64,000 nt of DNA from Polynucleobacter yangtzensis (GCF_001595965.1 NZ_LOJI01000035.1:341993-405992), one strand, 5' to 3'. Positions 33,814 to 49,374 are shown, counted from the stretch's first letter. Notes: a model not told the origin generated them from the letters alone. Numbers and translations: made by a program.

Positions 33814-35861
<2,048 letters not shown>

Positions 35862-35867
35862 GGATTC

Positions 35868-39176
<3,309 letters not shown>

Positions 39177-39193
39177 GTCTCTAAACTTTTAAT

Positions 39194-39226
39194 AATAAAA
39201 TGCCTAGCAATGCTAGGCATTTTATT
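39194..39226 (+). terminator. Terminator after trxB
   Basis: AATAAAATGCCTAGC (39194-39208), loop AAT, GCTAGGCATTTTATT (39212-39226): a perfect 15-bp stem with T-rich flank. It is nearly identical to the hppA terminator 0.95 kb downstream, with one compensated base pair different. Confidence 0.92.
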
Positions 39227-39238
39227 AAGATATTTTTT

Positions 39239-39637
39239 CTAAACCCAATTTTCAAGGGCAAGGTTAGGGACTCTTTTAAATTCGGATACATTATTTGTTA
39301 CTAGGGTTAAGCCATGACTTCTAGCATGAGCTGCAATATGAATATCATTTACTCCAATAGGCTTACCCTTGCTCTCCAAGAATGCTTTAATTTGACCATA
39401 ATGCTGGGTTGCATTTATGTCATAAGGTAAAACTTCCAAATGACTTACAAAGTCTTCAATGTTATTAAGATTACTTTCAACCTGTTGACTCTTTTCTGCA
39501 CCATACATCAACTCCGCTAACGTAATTGTTGATATAGCCATTCGATTTGCATTTTTATTGAAGATCTTCAGCACTTCCAGTGGCTTTCGCTTCATTACAT
39601 AAATAACAATATTGGTATCTAGCAAGTACTTCAGCAT
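39239..39637 (-). CDS. vapC: VapC-type PIN ribonuclease toxin
   Basis: A 132-residue PIN-domain toxin: YLLDTNIVIYVMKRKP (Asp7), TLAELMYGAEKS (Glu42), the GVNDIHIAAHARS motif with the third acid, and LVTNNVSEFKRV. This is the VapC type that cleaves tRNA or other RNA. Its ATG overlaps the vapB stop (TAATG). The gene and its partner look AT-richer than the flanking core genes and sit between two similar terminators, suggesting acquisition. Confidence 0.92.
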   Translation of the reverse strand: MLKYLLDTNIVIYVMKRKPLEVLKIFNKNANRMAISTITLAELMYGAEKSQQVESNLNNIEDFVSHLEVLPYDINATQHYGQIKAFLESKGKPIGVNDIHIAAHARSHGLTLVTNNVSEFKRVPNLALENWV

Positions 39638-39870
39638 TAGAGAGGCTCTCTATCGCTTTGCTCTTGAGAGCCTCTTTCATTCATAAAATCATCACTTACA
39701 CGAGCATCACCTAAAAAGTAGTTGTCCCACATGTTTTCAATTGGGGCAATTATTCGCTCCCGACCCTTTGCGCGAACATTAACCTTGCGAACATTTTCTG
39801 GCAGCCGCATTTCAGCAGGCAATCTCACGGCTTGAGTCCGGTTATTTGTAAAAACAGTTGAAATAGCCAT
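39637..39870 (-). CDS. vapB: VapB-type antitoxin (AbrB/SpoVT fold)
   Basis: A 77-residue antitoxin from ATG 39870 (MAISTVFTNNRTQAVRLPAE), the standard VapB start; an upstream frame extension to 39927 is not needed. Residues 1-45 form the AbrB-type DNA-binding hairpin, with RTQAVRLPAEMRLP as signature. The C-terminal tail would enter the VapC active site. One base overlaps vapC, and the pair would autoregulate from the region upstream of 39870. Confidence 0.9.
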   Translation of the reverse strand: MAISTVFTNNRTQAVRLPAEMRLPENVRKVNVRAKGRERIIAPIENMWDNYFLGDARVSDDFMNERGSQEQSDREPL

Positions 39871-39999
39871 AACTTTTAATCTCCCAGTGTATATAGCAAT
39901 TGTATATTGCATCGAATGCCTATGCAATCCCCAAAAATACCCTTCTCAGCATGCATGGTTTGAGGGAATTATTCATAAAGCCTCCCACTCCAGATCATC

Positions 40000-40128
40000 T
40001 TACTTTTCTTGCTGCATGATTTGCTCTTCGGTGGTTGCATCCAATTTAGATTTATCAACAGACCTCTTAGGAAATGTTGATGGATTGCTTGGGTCAACCT
40101 GGATTTTTATGATTTCAACTTCACTCAT
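40000..40128 (-). pseudogene. Small ORF, possible truncated HTH-type antitoxin
   Basis: A 42-codon frame from ATG 40128 to TAA 40000 encodes MSEVEIIKIQVDPSNP..., containing SKLDATTEEQI, the N-terminal motif often seen before the helix-turn-helix in antitoxins of the LDATTEEDI type. After the TAA the same frame continues eight codons (DDLEWEAL) to TGA, so the C-terminal part, including any HTH, is missing. It is upstream of vapB on the same strand. It could instead be an intact short protein. Confidence 0.45.
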
Positions 40129-40170
40129 GCCCAAATAATAATCCTCCTCATTACAGCCTATCTCAGAACC

Positions 40171-40209
40171 GTAAATAAAAAGCCTAGCAATGCTAGGCTT
40201 TTTATTTAC
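40171..40209. terminator. Terminator of hppA (bidirectional)
   Basis: GTAAATAAAAAGCCTAGC (40171-40188), loop AAT, GCTAGGCTTTTTATTTAC (40192-40209): a perfect 18-bp inverted repeat. It ends 14 bases from the hppA stop. Confidence 0.93.
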
Positions 40210-40222
40210 GCAACAACGATTG

Positions 40223-42283
40223 TTATCTTGAGATCACTGGCAAAAGTGGCACGATGAGCAATGCCACGATATTGATAATCTTAATCAGCGGATTAACAGC
40301 AGGACCTGCAGTATCTTTGTAAGGGTCGCCTACAGTGTCACCAGTTACTGCAGCTTTATGAGCTTCAGAACCTTTACCACCGAAGTTACCTTCTTCAATA
40401 TATTTCTTCGCATTGTCCCAAGCGCCACCACCGGTACACATCGAGATTGCTACAAACAAGCCAGTCACGATCGTACCCATGAGTAAGCCACCCAATGCAG
40501 CAGGTCCTAGTAAGAGACCAACTACGATTGGAGCAACCACTGGCAAGAGTGAAGGAATGATCATCTCTTTGATCGCTGCTGAGGTGAGCATATCCACTGC
40601 TTTGCCATACTCTGGCTTAGCGGTGCCTTCCATGATTCCAGGGATGTCACGGAACTGACGACGCACTTCCTCGACTACTGCGCCTGCGCATCGTCCCACT
40701 GCTTCCATAGCCATCGCACCAAACAAGTAAGGAATCATGCCGCCGATAAAGAGTCCAATAATCACCATGTGGTTGGACAGATCAAATGACACTTGTTGGC
40801 CAATACCCTCTAGAGCATGGGTATAGTCAGCAAATAAAACAAGTGATGCCAAGCCAGCAGATCCAATCGCATAACCTTTGGTAACCGCTTTAGTGGTATT
40901 ACCAACCGCGTCTAATGGATCGGTAATGTCGCGTACAGATTGTGGCAAACCTGCCATCTCTGCAATACCACCAGCGTTATCAGTGATTGGACCATAGGCA
41001 TCGAGCGCCACCACAATACCTGCCATCGACAACATGGCTGTTGCTGCAATCGCAATGCCGTACAAACCAGCTAACCAATACGCTGCAAAAATTGCGGCAC
41101 ACACAAACAGTACCGGATAAGCAGTCGACTTCATTGAAATGCCTAAACCAGCAATGATGTTCGTACCGTGGCCCTTAGTAGATGCTTCAGCAATGTGTTG
41201 TACTGGCTTGAACTGTGTACCGGTGTAGTACTCAGTAATCCATACCAAACCTGCTGTTAGCAACAAGCCTACTACGGTTGAACCAAATAAGCGCCATTGG
41301 CTACCTGGGATACCCAAGGCATCGTCCGGCATGATGAAGTTAGTTACGAAGTAGAAAGCAATCAGCGATAAACCGCCAGCAATGACCAAGCCTTTATACA
41401 AAGCAGGCATGACGTTTCTCATACCGGGAGTTGCTTTGACAAATGAGCAGCCAATGATGGAGGCAATGATTGAAACACCACCGAGTACTAATGGGTAAAT
41501 AATTGCCGCTACTGGTGCACCGGTAACCATGAGCGAACCCAACACCATGGTTGCAATCAAAGTTACGGCATAAGTTTCAAATAAATCTGCCGCCATGCCT
41601 GCGCAGTCACCAACGTTATCGCCAACGTTGTCAGCAATCACTGCGGGATTACGTGGATCATCTTCCGGAATACCCGCTTCGACTTTTCCTACTAAGTCAG
41701 CACCAACGTCAGCACCTTTAGTAAAGATGCCGCCGCCCAAACGAGCGAAGATCGAAATCAGTGAAGAGCCGAATGCCAAACCAATCAGTGGATGCAAGAC
41801 AGAAGAGAGGTCTTGTCCTGCACCAATCGATACCAGAAACATAAAGAACAAGCCGACACCCAAGAGACCAAGGCCCACTACCAACATGCCAGTAATAGCG
41901 CCGCCTTTAAACGCCACATTGAGCGCTTCGTTCATTCCCTTGGTAGCCGCTTCTGCAGTACGAACGTTTGCTCGTACCGAGACGTTCATGCCGATAAAGC
42001 CGCAAGCACCAGAAAGAACGGCACCGACAACAAAACCTATGGCAGTCGCAAAATCGAGGAAGAGTGCCATCAAAATGGTCAGGATTACCCCAACTACGGC
42101 GATCGTTTTATATTGGCGCGACAAATAGGCCGCCGCACCCTGCTGAATCGCCTCCGCAATTTCTTGCATCTTGGCGTTACCAGTACTTTGCTTCAAGATC
42201 CAGCCGCGCATCACAAAACCGTAAATTACGGCTAGGACACCGCACGCCAAGGCAAAATACAAGCCTAAAGTGACATTACTCAT
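40223..42283 (-). CDS. hppA: Membrane H+-translocating pyrophosphatase
   Basis: A 686-residue integral membrane enzyme with about 16 helices that couples pyrophosphate hydrolysis to proton pumping. Pyrophosphate-binding acids are in [23 protein letters not shown] and [12 protein letters not shown]; the C-terminal acidic motif is [25 protein letters not shown] carries Lys (not Ala) and Thr at the positions that decide K+ dependence, so this should be the K+-independent H+ type. It is divergent from the soluble pyrophosphatase gene. Confidence 0.95.
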   Translation of the reverse strand: MSNVTLGLYFALACGVLAVIYGFVMRGWILKQSTGNAKMQEIAEAIQQGAAAYLSRQYKTIAVVGVILTILMALFLDFATAIGFVVGAVLSGACGFIGMNVSVRANVRTAEAATKGMNEALNVAFKGGAITGMLVVGLGLLGVGLFFMFLVSIGAGQDLSSVLHPLIGLAFGSSLISIFARLGGGIFTKGADVGADLVGKVEAGIPEDDPRNPAVIADNVGDNVGDCAGMAADLFETYAVTLIATMVLGSLMVTGAPVAAIIYPLVLGGVSIIASIIGCSFVKATPGMRNVMPALYKGLVIAGGLSLIAFYFVTNFIMPDDALGIPGSQWRLFGSTVVGLLLTAGLVWITEYYTGTQFKPVQHIAEASTKGHGTNIIAGLGISMKSTAYPVLFVCAAIFAAYWLAGLYGIAIAATAMLSMAGIVVALDAYGPITDNAGGIAEMAGLPQSVRDITDPLDAVGNTTKAVTKGYAIGSAGLASLVLFADYTHALEGIGQQVSFDLSNHMVIIGLFIGGMIPYLFGAMAMEAVGRCAGAVVEEVRRQFRDIPGIMEGTAKPEYGKAVDMLTSAAIKEMIIPSLLPVVAPIVVGLLLGPAALGGLLMGTIVTGLFVAISMCTGGGAWDNAKKYIEEGNFGGKGSEAHKAAVTGDTVGDPYKDTAGPAVNPLIKIINIVALLIVPLLPVISR

Positions 42284-42467
42284 GCTTGAACTCCCTAAAG
42301 TTAATCGTTTGTTAATCTTTATTGATTTGCATAACCTGCACTTAGGTAGACCTGGTTCCCGAAAGCTTTAAACTATGGTCTTTAAGCAGTATCAGTATGT
42401 AACAGAATCACCCCTGCGCCCCCCTTTATAGGATCAGGGTATTTACTAATCATTATTCGGAGTATTT

Positions 42468-43004
42468 ATGAGTCTCGACAAAGTCAAGCCAGGTAAAAAG
42501 ATCCCTGAAAGCTTCAACGTCATTATTGAAATCCCAATGAACGCGGATCCAATCAAGTATGAAGTAGATAAAGAGAGTGGCGCAATTTTCGTTGACCGTT
42601 TTATGGGTACTGCAATGCACTATCCATGTAACTATGGCTACATCAACAAAACCATCGCTGGTGATGGCGACCCTGTTGACGTTCTCGTAATTACCCCTTT
42701 CCCATTGATCCCAGGTGTGGTTGTTAGCTGCCGCGCAATTGGTGTTTTACAAATGGAAGATGAAGGCGGTCAAGACGCGAAATTGTTGGCTGTTCCAGAA
42801 GACAAAATTTTGCCTATCTACACTCACTGGCAAAAACCAGAGGACATCAATCCTTTGCGCTTAAACCAAATTCAACACTTCTTCGAGCACTACAAAGATC
42901 TCGAGCCAGGTAAGTGGGTAAAAGTGAAGGGTTGGGGTGGCGTTGCAGAAGCTCATCAAGAAATTCTTGAGGGCATCGACCGCTACAACAAAGAGAACAA
43001 GTAA
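42468..43004 (+). CDS. ppa: Inorganic pyrophosphatase (family I, soluble)
   Basis: A 178-residue family I enzyme. Active-site residues appear in [26 protein letters not shown] and [10 protein letters not shown] (the Asp triad), and KGWGG near the end. It hydrolyses pyrophosphate to phosphate in the cytoplasm. CGGAG lies upstream of the ATG. The 184-base divergent region with hppA carries two GTTAATC repeats (about 42300-42318) on the hppA side. Confidence 0.96.
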   Translation: MSLDKVKPGKKIPESFNVIIEIPMNADPIKYEVDKESGAIFVDRFMGTAMHYPCNYGYINKTIAGDGDPVDVLVITPFPLIPGVVVSCRAIGVLQMEDEGGQDAKLLAVPEDKILPIYTHWQKPEDINPLRLNQIQHFFEHYKDLEPGKWVKVKGWGGVAEAHQEILEGIDRYNKENK

Positions 43005-43038
43005 TTTTTTAAACTATTGATAGGCTTTGTGAATCGGA

Positions 43039-44658
43039 GTGAGCGCACAGAAAATTGCTTTAGCCCAAATCAACCCATTACTGGGTGATTTGGCTGGTAA
43101 CGCGCAGCTGATTCACAAGGCCGCTCTAGACGCCTATTCTCAAGGCGCCAAACTTGTAGTAACCCCCGAGCTCTCGCTCACCGGCTATCCCCCAGAAGAC
43201 CTATTACTCCGCCCTGCTTTTATTGAGGCAGCGCAAGAGCAGCTAGAACTCTTGATGAAAGAGCTCGCTCAGTACTCTGGTCTGACCGTTATCGTGGGTC
43301 ACCCCAAAAAGACATCAGCAGGTTTGCAAAACTATGCGTCCGTTTTACAAGATGGCAAAGTGATTGCAGGCTATGCGAAACAAGAATTGCCTAACCATGA
43401 AGTCTTTGACGAAGTGCGTTACTTCGTTCCCGGCAATCAAGCTTGTGTATTTGAATGCGAAGGCATTCGTTACGGATTAATTCTGTGTGAAGATGCCTGG
43501 CATGCTGGTCCAGCTAAGCAAGCGCATGCTGCTGGCGCACAAGCACTACTCGTGCCAAATGCATCTCCGTATCATTTGAAAAAAGAAGCACTACGTATTG
43601 ATGTATTGCGTGGCCATATTGCCCAAACCAAAATGCCACTGGTCTATGTCAATGCCGTTGGCGGACAAGATGAATTAGTTTTTGATGGCGGCTCCTTTGC
43701 TTTAAATAGCAAAGGTGAAGTTGTGATGGCGATGCCCCAGTTTGAAACTGGCTTAGGCATTGTTGCAACCACTTCATCCGGCGAATTAGAAAAAGGCTTA
43801 ATTACCCCACCCCAGTCTGTTGAGGCGCAGGCCTATCAAGCACTGGTCTTGGGTGTACGGGACTATGTCACCAAGAATCGCTTCCCTGGTGTGATTATTG
43901 GACTATCTGGCGGCGTGGACTCAGCATTAGTTCTGGCAATTGCTGTAGACGCTTTAGGTGCCGACAAGGTACGCACCGTCATGATGGCCTCGCGCTACAC
44001 CGCGGACATCTCTTGGATCGATGCGCGCGAGATGGCGCAGAACCTAGGCGTGCAATACGACGAGATTCCGATCAGCGGACCGGTTGATGCTTTAGAAGCA
44101 TCCTTAGCTGAGCAATTTAAAGGTTTAAATGTTGACGCCACTGAAGAAAACATTCAGGCACGTGTGCGCGGCACGCTGCTCATGGCTCTATCGAATAAAA
44201 CTGGTCGACTCGTTTTAACCACGGGTAACAAAAGTGAAATGGCAGTCGGCTACTGCACGCTCTACGGAGATATGGCTGGCGGCTTTGCGGTCATTAAAGA
44301 TATTGCCAAGACTTTGGTGTATCGCTTATGCGCCTATCGCAATAGTATTAAGCCCATCATTCCGGAGCGTATTTTGACTCGCGCCCCTTCAGCTGAATTA
44401 CGTCCTGACCAAAAAGATCAGGACAGCCTACCCTCCTACGAAGTATTAGATGGCATCGTTGAACGCTACATGGAACAAAACCAATCTATCGCCCAGATTA
44501 TTGCCGCAGGCTTTGATGCAGAGAGCGTGGAAAAGGTCACCCGCCTCATTAAGCTCAATGAATATAAGCGCCGTCAGGCACCCCCAGGGGTCCGTGTAAC
44601 GACCCGTGCTTTTGGCCGGGATTGGCGCTACCCAATCACATCACAATTTAGAGCCTAG
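43039..44658 (+). CDS. nadE: Glutamine-dependent NAD+ synthetase
   Basis: A 539-residue two-domain enzyme. Residues 1-250 are a nitrilase-type glutaminase (ELSLTGYPPEDLL with the Glu, a Lys in YAKQELPN, and the nucleophile Cys in LILCEDAW). Residues about 275-539 are the synthetase with the PP-loop GLSGGVDSALVLAIA and TTGNKSEMAVGYCTLYGD. It makes NAD+ from deamido-NAD+, ATP and glutamine. Start is GTG 43039 with CGGA upstream. It is followed by glnB. Confidence 0.95.
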   Translation: MSAQKIALAQINPLLGDLAGNAQLIHKAALDAYSQGAKLVVTPELSLTGYPPEDLLLRPAFIEAAQEQLELLMKELAQYSGLTVIVGHPKKTSAGLQNYASVLQDGKVIAGYAKQELPNHEVFDEVRYFVPGNQACVFECEGIRYGLILCEDAWHAGPAKQAHAAGAQALLVPNASPYHLKKEALRIDVLRGHIAQTKMPLVYVNAVGGQDELVFDGGSFALNSKGEVVMAMPQFETGLGIVATTSSGELEKGLITPPQSVEAQAYQALVLGVRDYVTKNRFPGVIIGLSGGVDSALVLAIAVDALGADKVRTVMMASRYTADISWIDAREMAQNLGVQYDEIPISGPVDALEASLAEQFKGLNVDATEENIQARVRGTLLMALSNKTGRLVLTTGNKSEMAVGYCTLYGDMAGGFAVIKDIAKTLVYRLCAYRNSIKPIIPERILTRAPSAELRPDQKDQDSLPSYEVLDGIVERYMEQNQSIAQIIAAGFDAESVEKVTRLIKLNEYKRRQAPPGVRVTTRAFGRDWRYPITSQFRA

Positions 44659-44680
44659 ACTCCCAGAAAATAGCCATTTT

Positions 44681-44710
44681 TTGGCAAGCTATTGAAGTTC
44701 TAGGTATGAT
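44681..44710 (+). promoter_or_regulatory. Promoter upstream of glnB
   Basis: TTGGCA (44681-44686), an 18-base spacer and TATGAT (44705-44710) form a good sigma-70 promoter. GGGGGAA precedes the ATG at 44731. Confidence 0.6.
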
Positions 44711-44730
44711 TACCGCATTAGGGGGAATAA

Positions 44731-45069
<339 letters not shown>

Positions 45070-45095
45070 CGATTGATTACATGCATTACCCAAAC

Positions 45096-45121
45096 CAGCG
45101 GCTTCATTAGCCGCTGTTTTT
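45096..45121 (+). terminator. Terminator after glnB
   Basis: CAGCGGCT (45096-45103), loop TCATT, AGCCGCTG (45109-45116), then TTTTT. It ends just before the convergent RodZ-like gene. Confidence 0.92.
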
Positions 45122-45128
45122 ATTTGGA

Positions 45129-46187
45129 TTAACGTAATTGAGAATCTGTAGAGGGGGCTGGAGCAATAGTCTGAACAATTTCAGCAGGCTCCAAAATAAT
45201 GGTCTTGCTACTCGTGTTTCCAGTGCGCACCTTAGCGCCTTGGTAATACAAATCTACCTGATTCAATCCACCAGTTAGAACCTTGAACGGTGGCTTACCA
45301 TACACGCTAGCTCCAACACCAGGCTCAAGCATTTTGTTTTGAGTTTTACCGGTAGCATCCACTACACAAACAGTTTGTGCAGTCTTGGATTGCAAATACA
45401 CCATGTCACCCGCTTTTTTAGGTGCGTCTGGTTTGTAATTGAGAGCAGAAGCATCTGCAGGCGGGCACTCTACTGAAGCAGCAGCAACAGCCTGAGTGGC
45501 TGGAACAGGAACAGATGTTGCTGGCTGAGCAGCTGGTGCAGGCTCAGCAGGCGCACTTGCAGGCGGCGTCTCTGGCACAACCTCTTGAATGATGACTACC
45601 TCTTCTTTAACTGGCTCAGGGAAAAATAGTGGGCGTAAGTTCACCACGGAAAAAATCACTGCTGCAGTAATAGCCAATAAGAGAATGATTTTCTTTTTAG
45701 GATCAACAGATGCTTTTGACTTCACGCTGTAGTCAAGAACGCTCTCAGTTACTTTTCTTGCGATAGGCTTTTCAGCTTTTGGTTCGGCGGCTGGCGCCTG
45801 CGAAACAAGTTCTTTTGTTTGCTCTGTTTCTTTTGCCTGATTTTTTTCTTTTGTTTTTTCAGGCTTTGCTTTTTTATCTGCTGCAGAGGCTTTTGTCTCC
45901 TCCTGCGATTTTTCTTCTACTTCAGCTGGTTTAACGGGTTGCACTACTCCAGAAAAATCAAATGCATCTTCTGGGGTGAGTTTTAGTAAACCGGCAACTT
46001 TTTTTGCTGCTGTGAATTTAACTTGGGCGCCATAGAAACTACTGCTCTCACCATTCTCAATCTGTTCAATTTGGCGAACAGATAGGCAAGCCATTCCAGA
46101 TAAATCTTTCGTGCTTAAACCAAGACTTTCTCTAGCCTTAGTAAATGCTTCTTTACGAATCTCTGGAAGTTTTTCTGATTTATTCAC
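45129..46187 (-). CDS. RodZ-like helix-turn-helix membrane protein
   Basis: A 352-residue protein: cytoplasmic HTH (about 10-75, LGLSTKDLSGMACLSVRQIEQIENGE), a Lys/Glu/Ala-rich linker (about 85-160), one transmembrane helix (about 168-186), an Ala/Pro/Val-rich periplasmic linker, and a C-terminal DUF4115-type beta domain. This is the RodZ layout, a cell-shape factor that links MreB to the wall. However, the neighbours (glnB, a response regulator) are not the usual ispG/hisS. Start GTG 46187 has no clear ribosome binding site. Confidence 0.7.
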   Translation of the reverse strand: MNKSEKLPEIRKEAFTKARESLGLSTKDLSGMACLSVRQIEQIENGESSSFYGAQVKFTAAKKVAGLLKLTPEDAFDFSGVVQPVKPAEVEEKSQEETKASAADKKAKPEKTKEKNQAKETEQTKELVSQAPAAEPKAEKPIARKVTESVLDYSVKSKASVDPKKKIILLLAITAAVIFSVVNLRPLFFPEPVKEEVVIIQEVVPETPPASAPAEPAPAAQPATSVPVPATQAVAAASVECPPADASALNYKPDAPKKAGDMVYLQSKTAQTVCVVDATGKTQNKMLEPGVGASVYGKPPFKVLTGGLNQVDLYYQGAKVRTGNTSSKTIILEPAEIVQTIAPAPSTDSQLR

Positions 46188-46265
46188 TACGCAGTAACCA
46201 TCTCATATGGAAGTAACAAGATTGATAGTAATACCAAAATGGCGCAAGGGTAATTAGCCGCCAAG

Positions 46266-46895
46266 CTAATTATTTAAAGGGTGGTTCTCAAGATTGGACT
46301 CAAGATACTTCTTCACTAAAACCTGCACTGAATCAGCGTGCATTTTGTCCATCACCCTAGCCTTGTGAACCTTAATCGTGGCATCGGTTGTTCCTAGTTT
46401 TACTGCAATATCCTTGTTTAAAAGGCCTTTAACAAGCCATCCACACACTTCACGCTCTCTTGGGGTCAGGCTTTCGTAATCCTTCTTGGCTTCAACATCC
46501 AATGAAACGCGCTTGAGCTGGCGACTATCAAAGTCAATTGCATCTGCAACCGCTTTTAAGAGCTCTTCTAGGTTAAATGGCTTAAATAAGAAATCTACCG
46601 CACCCTTCTTCAGCCCCTGAACAATTTGATGGGGGTGGCTTTGTCCACTAACAAAGATAATGGGGGTCTTGCGACCGAACTTGAGAAGCCTCTCCTGCAA
46701 ATCTAGACCTGTCATATCTGGCATTTGCATATCTAAGAGAATGACTGCTGGAGAGACCGGAACAGACTTCTCTAAGAACAGGGTTGCAGAGGCATAGTCT
46801 TCGACCAAATAGCCCAGTTCCCGCAGCATTCTTGAGAGAGAAATACGCATCGATTCATCGTCATCAATTAGGTATATGTGGCCGACTTTAGTCAT
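46266..46895 (-). CDS. FixJ/NarL-type response regulator (orphan)
   Basis: A 209-residue regulator from ATG 46895 (a TTG three codons earlier is possible). Receiver domain with IDDDES, the phosphorylated Asp in VILLDMQMPDMTGL, and Lys in FLFKPFN. C-terminal LuxR-type HTH with LTPREREVCGWLVKGLLNKDIA and TIKVHKARVMDKM. Layout and sequence are FixJ-like. No histidine kinase gene is adjacent, so partner and targets are unknown. TAATTAGC (46251-46258) and GCTAATTA (46265-46272) form a hairpin over its stop. Confidence 0.88.
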   Translation of the reverse strand: MTKVGHIYLIDDDESMRISLSRMLRELGYLVEDYASATLFLEKSVPVSPAVILLDMQMPDMTGLDLQERLLKFGRKTPIIFVSGQSHPHQIVQGLKKGAVDFLFKPFNLEELLKAVADAIDFDSRQLKRVSLDVEAKKDYESLTPREREVCGWLVKGLLNKDIAVKLGTTDATIKVHKARVMDKMHADSVQVLVKKYLESNLENHPLNN

Positions 46896-46953
46896 TGAAT
46901 TCAAAGGAAAAAGTAATATATGAGCTAATGTACTGCAGTGCTTTTCAGGAAGC

Positions 46954-46973
46954 TATTAGCTATCTAGCTAATA
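46954..46973. promoter_or_regulatory. 20-bp palindrome upstream of ilvD
   Basis: TATTAGCTA, TC, TAGCTAATA is a perfect inverted repeat in the 211-base divergent region between the response regulator gene and ilvD. It could be an operator, for example for the orphan regulator itself. No other strong signal was seen in this gap. Confidence 0.45.
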
Positions 46974-47115
46974 TTTAGACCTAAATCAATGATTTCATTG
47001 GTATATTTGTATTGCATTGCAACATTTAGACTCTCCACTGCCTCCATGGGACCCTCAAACCCATCTCACGGCACAATAGAGCCTTTCGACACAAACCTTT
47101 TCTGGAGTAATAAGC

Positions 47116-48807
47116 ATGAAACGCCTAAATGAACGCTCGCGCATGGTCACCGAAGGGGTCGCTCGCGCACCTAATCGTTCGATGTATTACGCAATGGGTT
47201 ACGAAGAAAAGGATTTCGTAAAGCCAATGGTTGGTGTTGCGAATGGTCATTCCACTATCACTCCTTGTAATAGTGGCTTACAAAAATTAGCTGATGCTGC
47301 GGTTGAAGCTCTTGAAGCAGCCGGCGCAAAAGCACAAGTATTTGGTACGCCAACAGTTTCTGATGGTATCGGTATGGGTACTGAGGGTATGAAGTATTCA
47401 CTCGTATCTCGCGAAGTCATTGCTGACAGTATTGAAGTGTGTGTCAATGGTCTTTGGCAAGACGGTGTAGTTGTAATTGGTGGTTGCGATAAAAATATGC
47501 CAGGCGGCATGATGGCTTTAGCCCGTACGAACGTTCCTGGTATTTATGTTTATGGCGGCACGATTAAGCCGGGCCATTACAAGGGTAAAGAACTTAATAT
47601 TGTTTCTGCATTTGAAGCAGTTGGGGAATTTACTTCTGGTCGACTCAGCGAAGAAGATTTAAAAGGCGTTGAGCAACACGCTTGTCCAGGCAGCGGCTCC
47701 TGCGGCGGCATGTATACAGCAAACACCATGAGCTCCTCATTTGAAGCTTTGGGTATGAGCCTTCCCTACTCCTCCACAATGGCTAACGTTGATGCTGAGA
47801 AGGTAGCAAGTGCAGCCGAGTCAGCACGTGTCTTGGTTGAAGCGGTTAAAAACAACCTGCGTCCACGTGACATCATCACTAAGAAGTCTATTGAGAACGC
47901 AGTGAGCGTCATCATGGCTGTTGGTGGCTCTACCAATGCGGTATTGCATTTCTTGGCCATTACTAGCGCAGCTGAGATCGACTGGACTATTGATGACTTC
48001 GAACGTATTCGTAAGCGCGTTCCAGTGATCGCGGATATGAAACCATCCGGCACTTACCTAGCAACTGATTTACATCAGGCTGGCGGTATTCCACAAGTAA
48101 TGAAGATTTTGCTCGATGGCGGATTACTCCACGGCGATTGCATGACCATCACTGGCAAGACAATTGCTGAAGTATTGAAAGATGTTCCATCAGTGCCACG
48201 CGCTGATCAGAAAGTAATTCGTACTTTAGATAATCCTTTGTACAAGCAAGGTCACCTGGCTATTCTCAAAGGCAACATCTCTCCTGAGGGTTGCGTTGCG
48301 AAGATTACTGGCTTGAAGAACCCATCCATTACTGGCCCAGCCCGTGTGTTTGATTCTGAAGACGACGCTATGGCAGCCATCATGGCGCAGAAGATTAAGG
48401 ATGGTGATATCGTGGTCATTCGCTATGAAGGTCCTAAAGGCGGCCCTGGTATGCGTGAAATGCTTGCCCCCACCTCTGCCCTGGTTGGCCAAGGTTTAGG
48501 CGAGTCTGTAGGCCTCATTACCGATGGCCGCTTCTCTGGCGGCACTTGGGGAATGGTAGTTGGCCACGTAGCTCCTGAAGCGTATGTCGGCGGCACAATC
48601 GCCCTCATCAATGAAGGAGACTCCGTCACAATCGATGCGCACAAGCTACTGATTCAACTGAATGTGGATGAAGCAGAAATTGCAAAGCGTCGTGCAGCCT
48701 GGAAACAGCCTAAGCCACGTTATACCCGTGGTCTGTTAGCAAAATACGCAAGTCTTGCAAGTAGCGCTAGCAAAGGTGCGGTAACGGATTTGAATTTAGA
48801 AATCTAA
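47116..48807 (+). CDS. ilvD: Dihydroxy-acid dehydratase
   Basis: A 563-residue Fe-S dehydratase of valine, leucine and isoleucine synthesis. Cluster cysteines are in [18 protein letters not shown] and [18 protein letters not shown]; Mg2+/substrate motifs include [12 protein letters not shown] and [13 protein letters not shown]. Length suits the 2Fe-2S-type family members of beta-proteobacteria. TCTGGAG lies before the ATG. Monocistronic, with its own terminator. Confidence 0.96.
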   Translation: MKRLNERSRMVTEGVARAPNRSMYYAMGYEEKDFVKPMVGVANGHSTITPCNSGLQKLADAAVEALEAAGAKAQVFGTPTVSDGIGMGTEGMKYSLVSREVIADSIEVCVNGLWQDGVVVIGGCDKNMPGGMMALARTNVPGIYVYGGTIKPGHYKGKELNIVSAFEAVGEFTSGRLSEEDLKGVEQHACPGSGSCGGMYTANTMSSSFEALGMSLPYSSTMANVDAEKVASAAESARVLVEAVKNNLRPRDIITKKSIENAVSVIMAVGGSTNAVLHFLAITSAAEIDWTIDDFERIRKRVPVIADMKPSGTYLATDLHQAGGIPQVMKILLDGGLLHGDCMTITGKTIAEVLKDVPSVPRADQKVIRTLDNPLYKQGHLAILKGNISPEGCVAKITGLKNPSITGPARVFDSEDDAMAAIMAQKIKDGDIVVIRYEGPKGGPGMREMLAPTSALVGQGLGESVGLITDGRFSGGTWGMVVGHVAPEAYVGGTIALINEGDSVTIDAHKLLIQLNVDEAEIAKRRAAWKQPKPRYTRGLLAKYASLASSASKGAVTDLNLEI

Positions 48808-48819
48808 ACTGTTTCGCCA

Positions 48820-48857
48820 AATAAAAAGCCCCTAAGTAAAACTAGGGGCTTTTTATT
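48820..48857. terminator. Bidirectional terminator between ilvD and the copper operon
   Basis: AATAAAAAGCCCCTA (48820-48834) and TAGGGGCTTTTTATT (48843-48857) form a perfect 15-bp stem with an 8-base loop. It serves ilvD and, on the other strand, the PCu(A)C gene that ends the five-gene operon. Confidence 0.93.
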
Positions 48858-48885
48858 ACCTCAGCATTACTACTGAATCTAAATC

Positions 48886-49374
48886 TTAGTGCTTCATTGC
48901 TCCCCCATGACCAGAGCCTGGGTTACCCATGGCATTCACAGGCATCTTTACTTCTACTTCGCCAGCTTTGGCAAATTTGAGCTTGACTGGAACGGTTTCA
49001 CCAGCAGTCAATGGCGCCTTAATATTCATAAACATAAGGTGCAAGCCACCTGGCTTCAACTCCACAGCGCCACCAGCAGGCACAGCGATATCTTTTACTT
49101 GGCGCATCTTCATGACGTTGCCGTCCATCGCCATTTCGTGCAATTGCACTTCACCAGCAACTGGTGAGCTTGCTGATACCAATTGATCAGCAGCACCTTT
49201 GTTCTCAATCTTCATAAAGCCACCAGCAACTTGCTGTCCAGGAACAGTAGCGCGGGTATAGGCATTCTCAATTTGTACGCTACCCACTTTAGCGTTTTGT
49301 GCGTGCACTGAAAAACTTAAACCCAAGGTTATTCCAGCAAAAGCACACAAACCAAACAATCCTTTTATCTTCAT
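48886..49374 (-). CDS. PCu(A)C-type periplasmic copper chaperone
   Basis: A 162-residue protein with signal peptide (about 1-25, ending VHA). The PCu(A)C copper site follows: VQLHEMAMDGNVMKMRQV and, about 20 residues later, GGLHLMFMNIK, giving the H(M)x..M..HxM ligand set. The C-terminus is His/Met-rich (GSGHGGAMKH). It carries Cu(I), usually toward cytochrome oxidase CuA or as part of copper uptake. Last gene of the operon, 47 bases after the TlpA-like gene; GGAGA precedes the ATG. Confidence 0.93.
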   Translation of the reverse strand: MKIKGLFGLCAFAGITLGLSFSVHAQNAKVGSVQIENAYTRATVPGQQVAGGFMKIENKGAADQLVSASSPVAGEVQLHEMAMDGNVMKMRQVKDIAVPAGGAVELKPGGLHLMFMNIKAPLTAGETVPVKLKFAKAGEVEVKMPVNAMGNPGSGHGGAMKH

